Counted from the first letter of the stretch, positions 1-6,096 are shown. The stretch: DNA of 6,096 nucleotides from Candidatus Melainabacteria bacterium (GCA_016209785.1 JACQVM010000226.1:1-6096), one strand, 5' to 3'. Notes: a model not told the origin generated them from the sequence alone. Numbers and translations are program-made.

Positions 1-505
1 GTGCCTCAATAGCCAAATGTGTCGCACCAGCCGCTTTTAGCTTGCCAATTACAGCAGGACCCAGTGCCCGCACGCCTACACCCCACTGGTGAGTTTCCCC
101 AATTCCTAAGATGCGATTGTCTCGCATTCCCTTTTCAAGTACACTAATTGGATTTACTCCAAAGCGGTTTACTTCCGATCTAACTTGCTCCAACTCTCTC
201 TTCGTTTTGCCCAAAGTTTTTAGCTTCGCATACTCAGCTTCGCTAAGTTGCTCGGATACCTTTGCAGGTCTGGTCAGGTTCTGTGCTAGATAAGACTTAT
301 TGCATAACCTATCAAGATTAGAAACTACAGCTAGGTCCTTACCTGTAGTCTTAGTTGTCTTAAATGCGAGTTTCTCACGGTGAGCCTTAGCTAGTTCACA
401 CCATATATTGGACGCAAGTAATGCTGCATCAATATCTTCCTGCTTAATCTTGATGGCTGGAAATTCAAACTGTCTTTCACCCCGTGGAGGCTTTGGTGTA
501 CTCAT
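1..505 (-). CDS. Partial ChaN/Tiki-like (erythromycin-esterase-like) protein, N-terminal 168 residues
   Basis: The open frame begins at ATG 505-503 and is still open at the left edge, so the C-terminal part is missing. An in-frame TGA at 521-523 limits any upstream extension. The only alternative start is GTG at 520-518, and neither has a strong ribosome site. There is no signal peptide or membrane segment, so the product looks cytoplasmic. Residues 1-130 are hydrophilic and lysine-rich, with a charged, probably helical stretch around 82-113, and match nothing I recognise. From residue 131 the pattern RILGIGETH, about 20 residues, then ATHLAIEA resembles the first strand and second strand of the ChaN/Tiki/EreA-like fold. 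There a GxxH motif (GETH, 136-139) and a second-strand glutamate (E167) are characteristic. Family members include haem-binding lipoproteins, metalloproteases and esterases, so no reaction can be assigned. It appears to have its own promoter and to be unrelated to the operon to the right. Confidence 0.6.
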   Translation of the reverse strand, partial: MSTPKPPRGERQFEFPAIKIKQEDIDAALLASNIWCELAKAHREKLAFKTTKTTGKDLAVVSNLDRLCNKSYLAQNLTRPAKVSEQLSEAEYAKLKTLGKTKRELEQVRSEVNRFGVNPISVLEKGMRDNRILGIGETHQWGVGVRALGPAVIGKLKAAGATHLAIEA

Positions 506-804
506 TGTATCTGTTCTCACTCATTAACTTTTGACATTCCAGCCCAATGAGCTTATACCACAGTTATCAAGCACTCTAAACTCCAACCTACCTCTGCACA
601 ATCAAATTAATCTACTACTCATTCAAAAAAACATGAGCGCCAAACACAACTTTACTGTTAATCGGCTCACTGATGAGCACATCTAGAACTACCGCACCGT
701 CCTCACTTATGTTTTGAATATGTCAGAACATAGACACTACCATATTTGGTACTATCACTTTGCACACAAAGCACATCTGTGCCACGTCCTTTCTTCACAT
801 GGAC
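506..804. other. Non-coding stretch between the aminotransferase and the ChaN-like gene
   Basis: These 299 bases hold no credible gene on either strand. Apart from the promoter candidate at 552-580 I see only small inverted repeats: 665-678 (5-base arms, 4-base loop), 738-751 (5-base arms, 4-base loop), 771-782 (5-base arms, 2-base loop) and 618-637 (5-base arms around a run of A on the plus strand). None is followed by a T-run on the minus strand, so I cannot place a convincing intrinsic terminator for the aminotransferase gene. Confidence 0.6.
552..580 (-). promoter_or_regulatory. Candidate extended -10 promoter for the ChaN-like gene
   Basis: On the minus strand TATAAG (557-552) is preceded by TGG (560-558), giving the TGnTATAAT-like extended -10 form. 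A -35-like TTTAGA (580-575, four of six matches to TTGACA) sits exactly 17 bases upstream. Transcription would begin near 545, leaving a leader of about 40 bases before the ATG at 505. This is a by-eye match in an AT-richer intergenic stretch. Confidence 0.4.
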
Positions 805-1971
805 CTAGTCAACGAGCCTATACATAGCATTAATCAAAGCCTCATTCTCCGCAGGCAAACCAACGGTCACACGCAGACAATGAGGAAGTCCAAAGGCATG
901 CAGGGGTCTTATGGCAATACCTTGCTTAAGCAACTCCTGGTGTAAAGCAGCTACCTTTTGTTTTGAACCAAAATCAACCATAATAAAATTTGTGTGCGAA
1001 GGCACGTACCTTAAACCAAGGCGACTGAATTCGTCTGCGAGCATTGATCTACCTATTAGATTGTTCTTGAGCGAGCGCTCCAGAAAATCCGTGTCCGCCA
1101 ATGCTGCCAATCCAGCAGCTTGAGCTAAACTATTAGGCTCAAACGGAAGTTTAATGCGATTAACAAAACCAATTAAGTAATCATGTCCAAGCCCATAACC
1201 CAGCCTTAAGCCAGCCATGCCGTATACCTTAGAAAAAGTGCGCAATGTCAGCACATTGTCATAGCGATAACTCATTGAGTCAGGAAATTCAGGCAACCCC
1301 ATGGTGAACTCATGGTAGGCCTCGTCAAGAATGACAAGAACATGCTCTGGGACCTTCGCAATAAATGCGTCAAACTCTTCCCGGGTAAAAATGGTGCCAG
1401 TAGGGTTGTTTGGATTGCAAAGATAAATAATCTTTGTTTTGTCAGTTATGGCACATGCCATAGCTTCAAGATCAAAGCGATAGTTTTTCAAAGGCACCAT
1501 TTTTAGTGCCACACCATGCGCATGCACCAGAACATACAGACCTATAAAAGTCCCTTCGCTGGTCAGAACCTCGTCATCTCCGTGAAGAAACGCACGGATG
1601 ATATTAGCCATTATGCTCTCAGAGCCAGACCCAATAACCACATTGTTCAATTTCACCCGATAGTGCTCTGCTAAAGATTCTCTGAGCAAGAGCCCACCGG
1701 ACTCCGGGTAGCGATTCACCTCTGGAAAAGCACGCGTCATAGCCCTGAGTGCACTTTCCGGTGGACCAAGTGGGTTTTCGTTGGAGGCTAAATTAATGAA
1801 GTGATCAATCCCTAGCTCCTTTTGTAGTTGCCAAGGTGGTCGTCCAGGCAGGTAAGGCGTCAGCGATTGGATATGAGCTGGAACTAACCGTCGAGGATGA
1901 GAAGGGGTTACACTAAAGTCCACAAAGTTCTGCTCGGCCATTCTTGCAAGTTGCTCAATAAATGTAGTCAT
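805..1971 (-). CDS. hisC: HisC-family aminotransferase (histidinol-phosphate or aromatic amino acid transaminase)
   Basis: A 388-residue fold-type I, PLP-dependent class I/II aminotransferase. HisC converts imidazole-acetol phosphate and glutamate to histidinol phosphate and 2-oxoglutarate; close relatives act on aromatic amino acids. Visible family marks, in order, are LVPAHIQSLTPYLPGRP (29-45), LASNENPLGPP (61-71), RYPE (87-90), the PLP-binding NPNNPTG (186-192), DEAY (216-219), the Schiff-base lysine K248 in RTFSK, the phosphate-binding GLRLGYG (254-260) and the substrate-carboxylate arginine R367 in LRVTVG. Length is slightly above the usual 350-370 because about 28 residues precede the conserved N-terminus. 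I keep ATG 1971 because AGGGA lies 6 bases upstream and M11 has no ribosome site. No other histidine-biosynthesis gene is present, so a role in histidine synthesis is only the default; aromatic transamination is equally open. It lies 169 bases downstream of the dehydrogenase gene on the same strand. Confidence 0.9.
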   Translation of the reverse strand: MTTFIEQLARMAEQNFVDFSVTPSHPRRLVPAHIQSLTPYLPGRPPWQLQKELGIDHFINLASNENPLGPPESALRAMTRAFPEVNRYPESGGLLLRESLAEHYRVKLNNVVIGSGSESIMANIIRAFLHGDDEVLTSEGTFIGLYVLVHAHGVALKMVPLKNYRFDLEAMACAITDKTKIIYLCNPNNPTGTIFTREEFDAFIAKVPEHVLVILDEAYHEFTMGLPEFPDSMSYRYDNVLTLRTFSKVYGMAGLRLGYGLGHDYLIGFVNRIKLPFEPNSLAQAAGLAALADTDFLERSLKNNLIGRSMLADEFSRLGLRYVPSHTNFIMVDFGSKQKVAALHQELLKQGIAIRPLHAFGLPHCLRVTVGLPAENEALINAMYRLVD

Positions 1972-1978
1972 AGCTCAT

Positions 1979-2028
1979 CCCTGGTAACCGCTTAGTGACC
2001 AAACCAGAGCTCAAGCTAGTTACCAGAG
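1979..2028 (-). promoter_or_regulatory. Hairpin in the hisC leader overlapping its Shine-Dalgarno
   Basis: In minus-strand RNA, CUCUGGUAAC (2028-2019) can pair with GUUACCAGGG (1988-1979), 10 pairs including one G-U. After a UA/G internal loop, GCUU (2016-2013) can pair with AAGC (1993-1990), leaving a 19-base loop. The 3' arm ends on the GGG of the presumed Shine-Dalgarno AGGGA (1982-1978), 6 bases before the ATG, so the hairpin would mask it. A second copy of CUCUGGU in the loop (2009-2003) could compete for the same 3' arm. The pairing is seen in the sequence; regulation is inference, and I recognise no known riboswitch class. Confidence 0.4.
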
Positions 2029-2030
2029 AT

Positions 2031-2059
2031 ACCGTACCACCGTCCAATACTCTTGCCAA
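2031..2059 (-). promoter_or_regulatory. Weak promoter candidate upstream of hisC
   Basis: On the minus strand TTGGCA (2059-2054, five of six matches to TTGACA) is followed after 17 bases by TACGGT (2036-2031, four of six matches to TATAAT). Transcription would begin near 2024, inside the 5' arm of the leader hairpin, which counts against both being functional in the form described. hisC may instead be read through from the dehydrogenase operon. Confidence 0.2.
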
Positions 2060-2140
2060 ATTAAGTTGAATTGCTGAACAGATGCTTATCTTGTGCTACC
2101 ATGCGCCACATTTGAGGCTCAGATGCTTGCAGTCTTTCGT

Positions 2141-2884
2141 TCAGGCACCCACCAGCCCCACGCTTTTCCCGCCACATACACACAAAACCTGACCAGTAAC
2201 AAATTGAGCATCCTCGGAAGATAGAAAAGCCACTGCAGCAGCTACATCGTGAGGGCGCCCCATTTTTTTTGTCGGTTGGGCCTCAATGAGTCTTTGACGT
2301 ACATGGTCTGGAAGTGCGCGCACCATAGGGGTATCGATAAGGCCAGGGGCTACAGCATTGACGTTGATAGAAAATCGTGCCAGCTCCAGAGCCAAGCTAC
2401 GCGTAAGGCTTACAACCCCTCCTTTGGACGCAGAGTAGTTTACCTGCCCTGTGCTTCCTAGCCACGCACGCGACGCCACATTGACAATTTTGCCACCCCC
2501 GGCTGCACGCATTTTAGGAACAACCGCCTTACACATAAGAAAAGCACCTTTCAAATTTGTATCTAGCACAGCATCCCAATCTGCCTCAGAAATCTTCTCC
2601 AGCCAGTTGTCCCGAATAATACCGGCATTGTTGACAAGTATTGATGGAATGCCAAGGTCATCTGTTACAGCTTCTGTTGCTTTAGCTACGCTTACACTAT
2701 CTGTAACGTCACAGTGGTAGTAGCGCGCTTGCTGTTTTTTTCCCTTAAGGATCTCAAGGGCTTGCTGTCCTGAGTCTAGATCACAATCAAAGAGTGCAAC
2801 TACTAGTCCTTCGTGCGCCAGCCGTTCGGCAATGGCAAAACCAATGCCTCTTGCAGCACCAGTCACAATTGCAATACGTTTCAC
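2141..2884 (-). CDS. SDR-family NAD(P)-dependent oxidoreductase (FabG-like)
   Basis: A 247-residue classical short-chain dehydrogenase/reductase, the usual length for the family. The Rossmann glycine motif TGAARGIG is at 8-15, the structural NNAG at 85-88, and the catalytic set is N110, S138, Y150 and K154 (YSASK). The APG motif follows at 179-181, and the tail has the common GQVLCVCGG (231-239). An aspartate near the end of the second strand (D33 in LFDCD) favours NAD over NADP, by family rule. The start is GTG at 2884-2882, overlapping the TGA of the preceding gene and preceded by a strong purine-rich ribosome site. The substrate cannot be read from the sequence; FabG-like 3-oxoacyl reductases, hydroxyacyl-CoA dehydrogenases and alicyclic alcohol dehydrogenases share these motifs. 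Translational coupling to the molybdenum-enzyme genes suggests oxidation or reduction of a hydroxyl/keto intermediate in the same pathway. Confidence 0.9.
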   Translation of the reverse strand: MKRIAIVTGAARGIGFAIAERLAHEGLVVALFDCDLDSGQQALEILKGKKQQARYYHCDVTDSVSVAKATEAVTDDLGIPSILVNNAGIIRDNWLEKISEADWDAVLDTNLKGAFLMCKAVVPKMRAAGGGKIVNVASRAWLGSTGQVNYSASKGGVVSLTRSLALELARFSINVNAVAPGLIDTPMVRALPDHVRQRLIEAQPTKKMGRPHDVAAAVAFLSSEDAQFVTGQVLCVCGGKSVGLVGA

Positions 2885-3657
2885 GTCAGCCCCTCCCGCT
2901 TTAAGACACGTACTAGGTCATCAGTAGTATTGATGTTATCGAGCACGCTTGCGGTGTCTACCTTTACTGTATGACGACACAATACCTGATTTTTTTCTGC
3001 CTCATATAGAAAGTCCTTAAGCGGAAAGTCATCAGCTAGTTTTAAGACATGAGACAGAATTGGACCACTAAGAAGCACAGGATGTCCTCGTCTCCCGCTA
3101 TATTCAGGATGAATCCAAAGACTTGCTGATTGCATACCTGCTGGGGAGTTCTCATCATCAACGCTCCAAGACCTTTCCGCTGAAAGCCTTAGATTCGAGA
3201 CACTTGCTTGCCTGTCCGAGCAGACTCCCCCCAAGACCGAAACTGGCTTTTCCCCATGATCAACCGTACTGACGTTAGACAAAAGGCATGCTATAAGCTT
3301 ATTTAGCACTAGGCTAGGAACAAACGGACAATCAACAGGAAAGATGATGATAGCTGTGTCGTTACCGTAACAACCAGTTACTAGAGATTGAAGGGCACAC
3401 TTAAGAGAACCTGTTCGTCCAAGGGCAAAGTTGACATTTTCAACAACAGAAACAGGCAAATCTCCTATCTCACGCCTGATAGACTCAGAGTGTGCACCTA
3501 GCACCACAACTGTTTGGTCACTGTTGGATGCCAAGGAAGTCTGGATAACTCGAACGATAGCGCTTCTATTTTCAAGGTGCAACAAAGCTTTATGGGTTCC
3601 CAGCCGGCCTGAACTGCCTGCAGCCAAAACAATAGTAACAACCGTAGGTGGTATCAC
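2881..3657 (-). CDS. MocA/MobA-like nucleotidyltransferase (molybdenum cofactor maturation)
   Basis: A 258-residue protein with an NTP-transferase (MobA-like) fold. Such enzymes transfer CMP or GMP from CTP or GTP to molybdopterin, making the dinucleotide cofactor. Marks are the N-terminal nucleotide-binding LAAGSSGRLGTHK (11-23), SL at 84-85 after the GRTG turn, the metal-binding PVDCP (107-111), GRRGHPVLL (188-196) and DNINTTDD near the C-terminus (240-247). LAAG rather than LAGG and the GRRGHP motif resemble MocA (cytidylyl) more than MobA (guanylyl). That fits hydroxylases of the 4-hydroxybenzoyl-CoA reductase type, which use the cytosine form. About 35 residues between roughly 128 and 178 exceed what I expect between the PVDCP helix and GRRGHP. 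The start is GTG 3657, overlapping the medium-subunit stop by 4 bases with only a weak ribosome site, so translation probably depends on coupling. Other members of this fold use sugar or polyol phosphates, but the context favours cofactor maturation. Confidence 0.82.
   Translation of the reverse strand: MIPPTVVTIVLAAGSSGRLGTHKALLHLENRSAIVRVIQTSLASNSDQTVVVLGAHSESIRREIGDLPVSVVENVNFALGRTGSLKCALQSLVTGCYGNDTAIIIFPVDCPFVPSLVLNKLIACLLSNVSTVDHGEKPVSVLGGVCSDRQASVSNLRLSAERSWSVDDENSPAGMQSASLWIHPEYSGRRGHPVLLSGPILSHVLKLADDFPLKDFLYEAEKNQVLCRHTVKVDTASVLDNINTTDDLVRVLKREGLT
2890..2897 (-). promoter_or_regulatory. Strong ribosome binding site for the SDR gene
   Basis: GGGAGGGG on the minus strand, with GGAGG ending 7 bases before the GTG at 2884. 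It supports the GTG start and suggests the overlap-coupled dehydrogenase can also recruit ribosomes independently of the upstream gene. Confidence 0.65.
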
Positions 3658-4610
3658 TTCAAAAGTTCTTTCAAGAGTCGTCTGATAAAAAGTTGTGCCA
3701 TTTCACGTCGATAACCAGGCTGAAGACTGGTATTGCGTACAGCAAAAACATCCGTGGACATTTCTTTCCACAGTCTCTCTGCCAGCTCATCTGTTGAACA
3801 TTGAGATAGCTCTCCGGTCTGTCTGACAGCCAGAGTTGGCGCTGGGCCAAGAGCACCAAGCGCCACTCGCAGCTCAACTGGTATACCCTCATTTCTTTTC
3901 ACGGCTACTGCAACTCCAGCTTCAGGAAAGTCCATTGCTGATCGTGACCGTAGCTTAAGATACCTAGCCGTAACCTCGTGCACATCATCTGGCAGCAACA
4001 CCTGAACAAGGATCTCCGCAGGTCCAAGCACATTTGAATAAATGCCATCAGTTCGGTAAAAGTCACGGGCTGCTACAACCCTTGCCCCGCTTGGCCCAGC
4101 AATTACAAATCTAGCATCAAGAACTAGCAACACTGGTGCTAAATCTCCAGAAATAGGAGCATAGCACCGCTTGCTCTGGGGGACGGTAATGCACTCTTGT
4201 CCTTCGGCCTTCATGCAGGCACCATGTGAACAACGATATAGCTTTGAGCGATTGAAGTACACACATCGCCCAGCAAGAAGAAGATTCCCACCTACAGTTG
4301 CTACGTTTCTCAGAGCTGGACCAGCAATAAGTCTGGCAGTTTCTCCAATGACGCTCGGCAACATTGCTTGATTATCTATAAGCTCCGCTATAGTTACACC
4401 AGATCCAATTAATGAGCCACTAAGAGCCTTTAGTTCTCTTATCTTAGAAAGCGCAATAACGTGGGTCTTAACATCAAGGTCGTCCGCATAATTGTTGAGA
4501 AGATCAGTTCCACCTGCCATAAAAGCACTGTCACCATCAAAGCGTTTAGCTAAGCTAATGGCCTCATCAGTTGTACACGGTATATGAAGCTGGAAACTTG
4601 GCAGCGACAT
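3654..4610 (-). CDS. hcrB: FAD-binding medium subunit with [4Fe-4S] loop, 4-hydroxybenzoyl-CoA reductase beta-type
   Basis: A 318-residue medium subunit of the xanthine dehydrogenase/CO dehydrogenase family, which passes electrons between the iron-sulfur small subunit and FAD. The FAD-binding domain shows AGGTDLL (32-38) and ATVGGNLLLAGR (104-115); the CO-dehydrogenase-flavoprotein C-terminal domain fills about 210-315. Between them lies an insert with C116, C132, C140 and C149. Spacings of 16, 8 and 9 match, as I recall them, the four ligands of the extra [4Fe-4S] cluster in Thauera aromatica HcrB (C122, C138, C146, C155). Ordinary xanthine dehydrogenases and CO dehydrogenases lack this loop, so it argues for a low-potential, reductive enzyme such as 4-hydroxybenzoyl-CoA dehydroxylation driven by ferredoxin. 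An additional C127 lies within the loop. Length is close to HcrB (about 324). The ATG at 4610 follows the large-subunit stop by one base, with AGAAGG 9 bases upstream. The exact substrate is not proven. Confidence 0.88.
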   Translation of the reverse strand: MSLPSFQLHIPCTTDEAISLAKRFDGDSAFMAGGTDLLNNYADDLDVKTHVIALSKIRELKALSGSLIGSGVTIAELIDNQAMLPSVIGETARLIAGPALRNVATVGGNLLLAGRCVYFNRSKLYRCSHGACMKAEGQECITVPQSKRCYAPISGDLAPVLLVLDARFVIAGPSGARVVAARDFYRTDGIYSNVLGPAEILVQVLLPDDVHEVTARYLKLRSRSAMDFPEAGVAVAVKRNEGIPVELRVALGALGPAPTLAVRQTGELSQCSTDELAERLWKEMSTDVFAVRNTSLQPGYRREMAQLFIRRLLKELLK

Positions 4611-4611
4611 A

Positions 4612-6096
4612 TTATCTTACCTTCTTTAGCTCGCTAAACACATAATCAGGCGTAGCAGGAAGCTTCCGCAGTCTAAGTCCCACAGCATTGTAAACAGCAT
4701 TGGCAGCAGCCGGAATTACAGGGTGCAGCGCCCCTTCCCCACACTCCTTAGCACCATATGGTCCTTCAGGATCGTGACTTTCTACAATAATCGCCTCAAT
4801 TTCTGGAACATCAGCAGAAAGTATCATCTTATAGTCGAGAAAATTCGAGTTGGCTATTCTTCCATGTTCAAAATGCAGTGCTTCTCCTAGAAACTGTCCC
4901 AGCCCCATGTGGACAGATCCTTCAATTTGCCCTTCTACTGCTTGAGGATTAATGGCATATCCACAATCATGTGCTAGCCAGACCTTCACTATCGCAACTG
5001 CACCGGTTTCAGAGTCCACCTTCACCTCCACAACAGAGGCACCAAAGCTATAACTTGGGCTCAATCCTGCACCAGAGCCTTTGTAATTGCCACCCATCTT
5101 AGGAGACTCATACTCGCCAATACCAATATTTCCTTGACCACTCTCAAGTGCCTTCTTTAAATTAAGTGCTGCAATACGAGCTGCCTCACCTGCCATAAAA
5201 GTAACCCGACTTGAGTAGCTACCAATATCGATAGGGCATAAGCCAGTATCTGCTGACACTATGCGGATTTTCTCTAACGGTACGCCCAGCACCTCTGCAG
5301 TAACCTGGGCTAAGACAGTGTCGCTCCCCTGTCCGATATCCGAAGCCCCAGAGTAAACGGTAAAACGACCGTCCTTCTCGTAAACAGTCCGCACAATTGA
5401 CTGAGGATCATCACGGTTAATTGTAAGGGCACTGCCGCTTATAAAAAAGCTGCAGGCAACCCCAAGTCCATGTCCGTAAAGAAGTTTCCCTACACGCTCA
5501 TCCCACCGCGAAGCCTCACGGACACGCTCGATGCACTCCTTCATGCCATTACTGGTGATTCGAAACTGCGTGGCTGTCAACGTATCGGCAGGCAACAGGT
5601 TCTTTAGCCTAAGATCGATAGGATCAATCCCAATCTTCTCGGCTAGCTCATCAATCAAACACTCCTTGACAAAGCGCGAGTTTACAGCCCCATGACCTCG
5701 CATGGCACCACTGGGCGGGTAGTTGGTGTAAATCCGCCTGCCTGCATAACGAAAGTTGTCAATCCGGTAAGGGCCCTGGGTAAGAACTCCATTGTAGTAA
5801 GTTGTAACCACACCAAACGAACCAAAAGCACCACCATTTATAGTGGCATCCAAATCCAAGAAGGTAAACTTGCCTTCACCATTTGCACCAATTCGCATCT
5901 TAATGCGCGATGGGTGACGACCATGGTGCGAGATGAAGACTTCTTCTCTAGAAAAGGTGATCTTGACAGGCTGTCTAGTCTTTCGTGCGAGCGCTGCCAC
6001 CACAATTTCATGCGGAAAAGGATCACCCTTGCCACCAAAACCACCACCAACATAGGGCTTAATGACTCGCACCTTTTCCTGTGGCATACCAAAAAC
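4612..6096 (-). CDS. hcrA: Molybdopterin-binding large subunit, 4-hydroxybenzoyl-CoA reductase alpha-type (N-terminus outside window)
   Basis: The frame is open to the right edge; 494 residues are visible (numbered from the codon at 6096-6094). The missing part should be roughly 230-270 residues with the a/b hammerhead domain. Visible molybdenum-cofactor motifs are GGGFGGK (17-23), SREEVF (49-54), GAMRGHG (130-136), DIGQGSD (253-259), GSYSSRVTFMAG (292-303) and GAKECGEG (448-455), whose E454 aligns with the catalytic glutamate of xanthine oxidase. GAMRGHG and GSYSSRVTFM are what I recall from HcrA rather than xanthine dehydrogenase, and the downstream [4Fe-4S]-type medium subunit agrees. The enzyme would remove a ring hydroxyl from an aryl-CoA, or hydroxylate a heteroaromatic, in the cytoplasm. 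About 45-50 residues normally found after GSYSSRVTFMAG appear absent. The ATG at 6087 is internal, since conserved sequence continues through it. No [2Fe-2S] small subunit is seen in the window. The stop TAA is one base before the medium subunit. Confidence 0.88.
   Translation of the reverse strand, partial: VFGMPQEKVRVIKPYVGGGFGGKGDPFPHEIVVAALARKTRQPVKITFSREEVFISHHGRHPSRIKMRIGANGEGKFTFLDLDATINGGAFGSFGVVTTYYNGVLTQGPYRIDNFRYAGRRIYTNYPPSGAMRGHGAVNSRFVKECLIDELAEKIGIDPIDLRLKNLLPADTLTATQFRITSNGMKECIERVREASRWDERVGKLLYGHGLGVACSFFISGSALTINRDDPQSIVRTVYEKDGRFTVYSGASDIGQGSDTVLAQVTAEVLGVPLEKIRIVSADTGLCPIDIGSYSSRVTFMAGEAARIAALNLKKALESGQGNIGIGEYESPKMGGNYKGSGAGLSPSYSFGASVVEVKVDSETGAVAIVKVWLAHDCGYAINPQAVEGQIEGSVHMGLGQFLGEALHFEHGRIANSNFLDYKMILSADVPEIEAIIVESHDPEGPYGAKECGEGALHPVIPAAANAVYNAVGLRLRKLPATPDYVFSELKKVR

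Noticed and set aside
618..637. Inverted repeat with a 7-base T-run as a terminator on the minus strand
   Set aside because: The T-run lies in the loop between 5-base arms, not after a GC-rich stem.
665..678. GCTCA/TGAGC hairpin as a terminator for hisC
   Set aside because: The stem is only five pairs and no T-run follows on either strand.
623..682. Minus-strand 19-codon frame in the intergenic region
   Set aside because: It has no ribosome binding site and is too short to separate from chance.
2057..2116. Minus-strand 16-codon frame (MWRMVAQDKH...) between SDR and hisC, as a possible leader peptide
   Set aside because: It has no good Shine-Dalgarno, only one His codon and no run of His or aromatic codons that would suggest attenuation; coordinates are approximate.
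2079..2128. Direct repeat CAGATGCTT (2079-2087 and 2120-2128) as an operator pair
   Set aside because: Nine bases repeated once, 41 bases apart, without dyad symmetry, is weak and could be chance.
3671..3892. Other open frames overlapping the enzyme genes on both strands (for example 3671-3892 minus, 5838-6092 minus, 2451-2720 plus)
   Set aside because: They lie inside strongly supported genes in other frames, have no recognisable motifs and no ribosome sites.
6085..6087. ATG that could be taken as the start of the large subunit
   Set aside because: The conserved sequence reads through it (VFGMPQEKVRVI) and GGGFGGK lies only about a dozen residues later, whereas family members have over 200 residues before that motif.

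Overview
All six genes I can support lie on the minus strand, so the window reads right to left. It looks bacterial: genes are tightly packed with stop/start overlaps and Shine-Dalgarno sites, and base composition is middling by eye. I cannot name the organism. A reductive-type molybdenum hydroxylase suggests an anaerobe or facultative anaerobe that handles aromatic or N-heteroaromatic compounds, but that is inference from one enzyme family.

Right part (2141-6096): an operon-like run of four genes. It starts off the right edge with a molybdopterin-binding large subunit whose N-terminal part is outside the window. Next, 1 base away, comes the FAD-binding medium subunit, which carries the extra four-cysteine loop that holds a [4Fe-4S] cluster in 4-hydroxybenzoyl-CoA reductase (HcrB). 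A MocA/MobA-type nucleotidyltransferase and a short-chain dehydrogenase follow, each starting with GTG inside a 4-base overlap with the gene before. The likely logic is that the large and medium subunits, plus a [2Fe-2S] small subunit not seen here, form the enzyme. The nucleotidyltransferase would finish or load its dinucleotide molybdenum cofactor, and the dehydrogenase would act on the same or a neighbouring intermediate.

Middle (805-2140): a 169-base gap, then a HisC-family aminotransferase. The gap holds a hairpin whose 3' arm overlaps the aminotransferase's Shine-Dalgarno, and a weak promoter candidate.

Left part (1-804): a 299-base non-coding stretch with a plausible extended -10 promoter, then the first 168 codons of a gene running off the left edge. 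That protein shows a G-E-T-H motif typical of the ChaN/Tiki/erythromycin-esterase-like superfamily.

Most notable: the HcrAB-like enzyme with its cofactor-maturation gene and dehydrogenase, an apparently deleted segment in the large subunit, an apparent insertion in the nucleotidyltransferase, and the hairpin before the aminotransferase. I see no tRNA, rRNA, CRISPR array, insertion sequence or phage gene.
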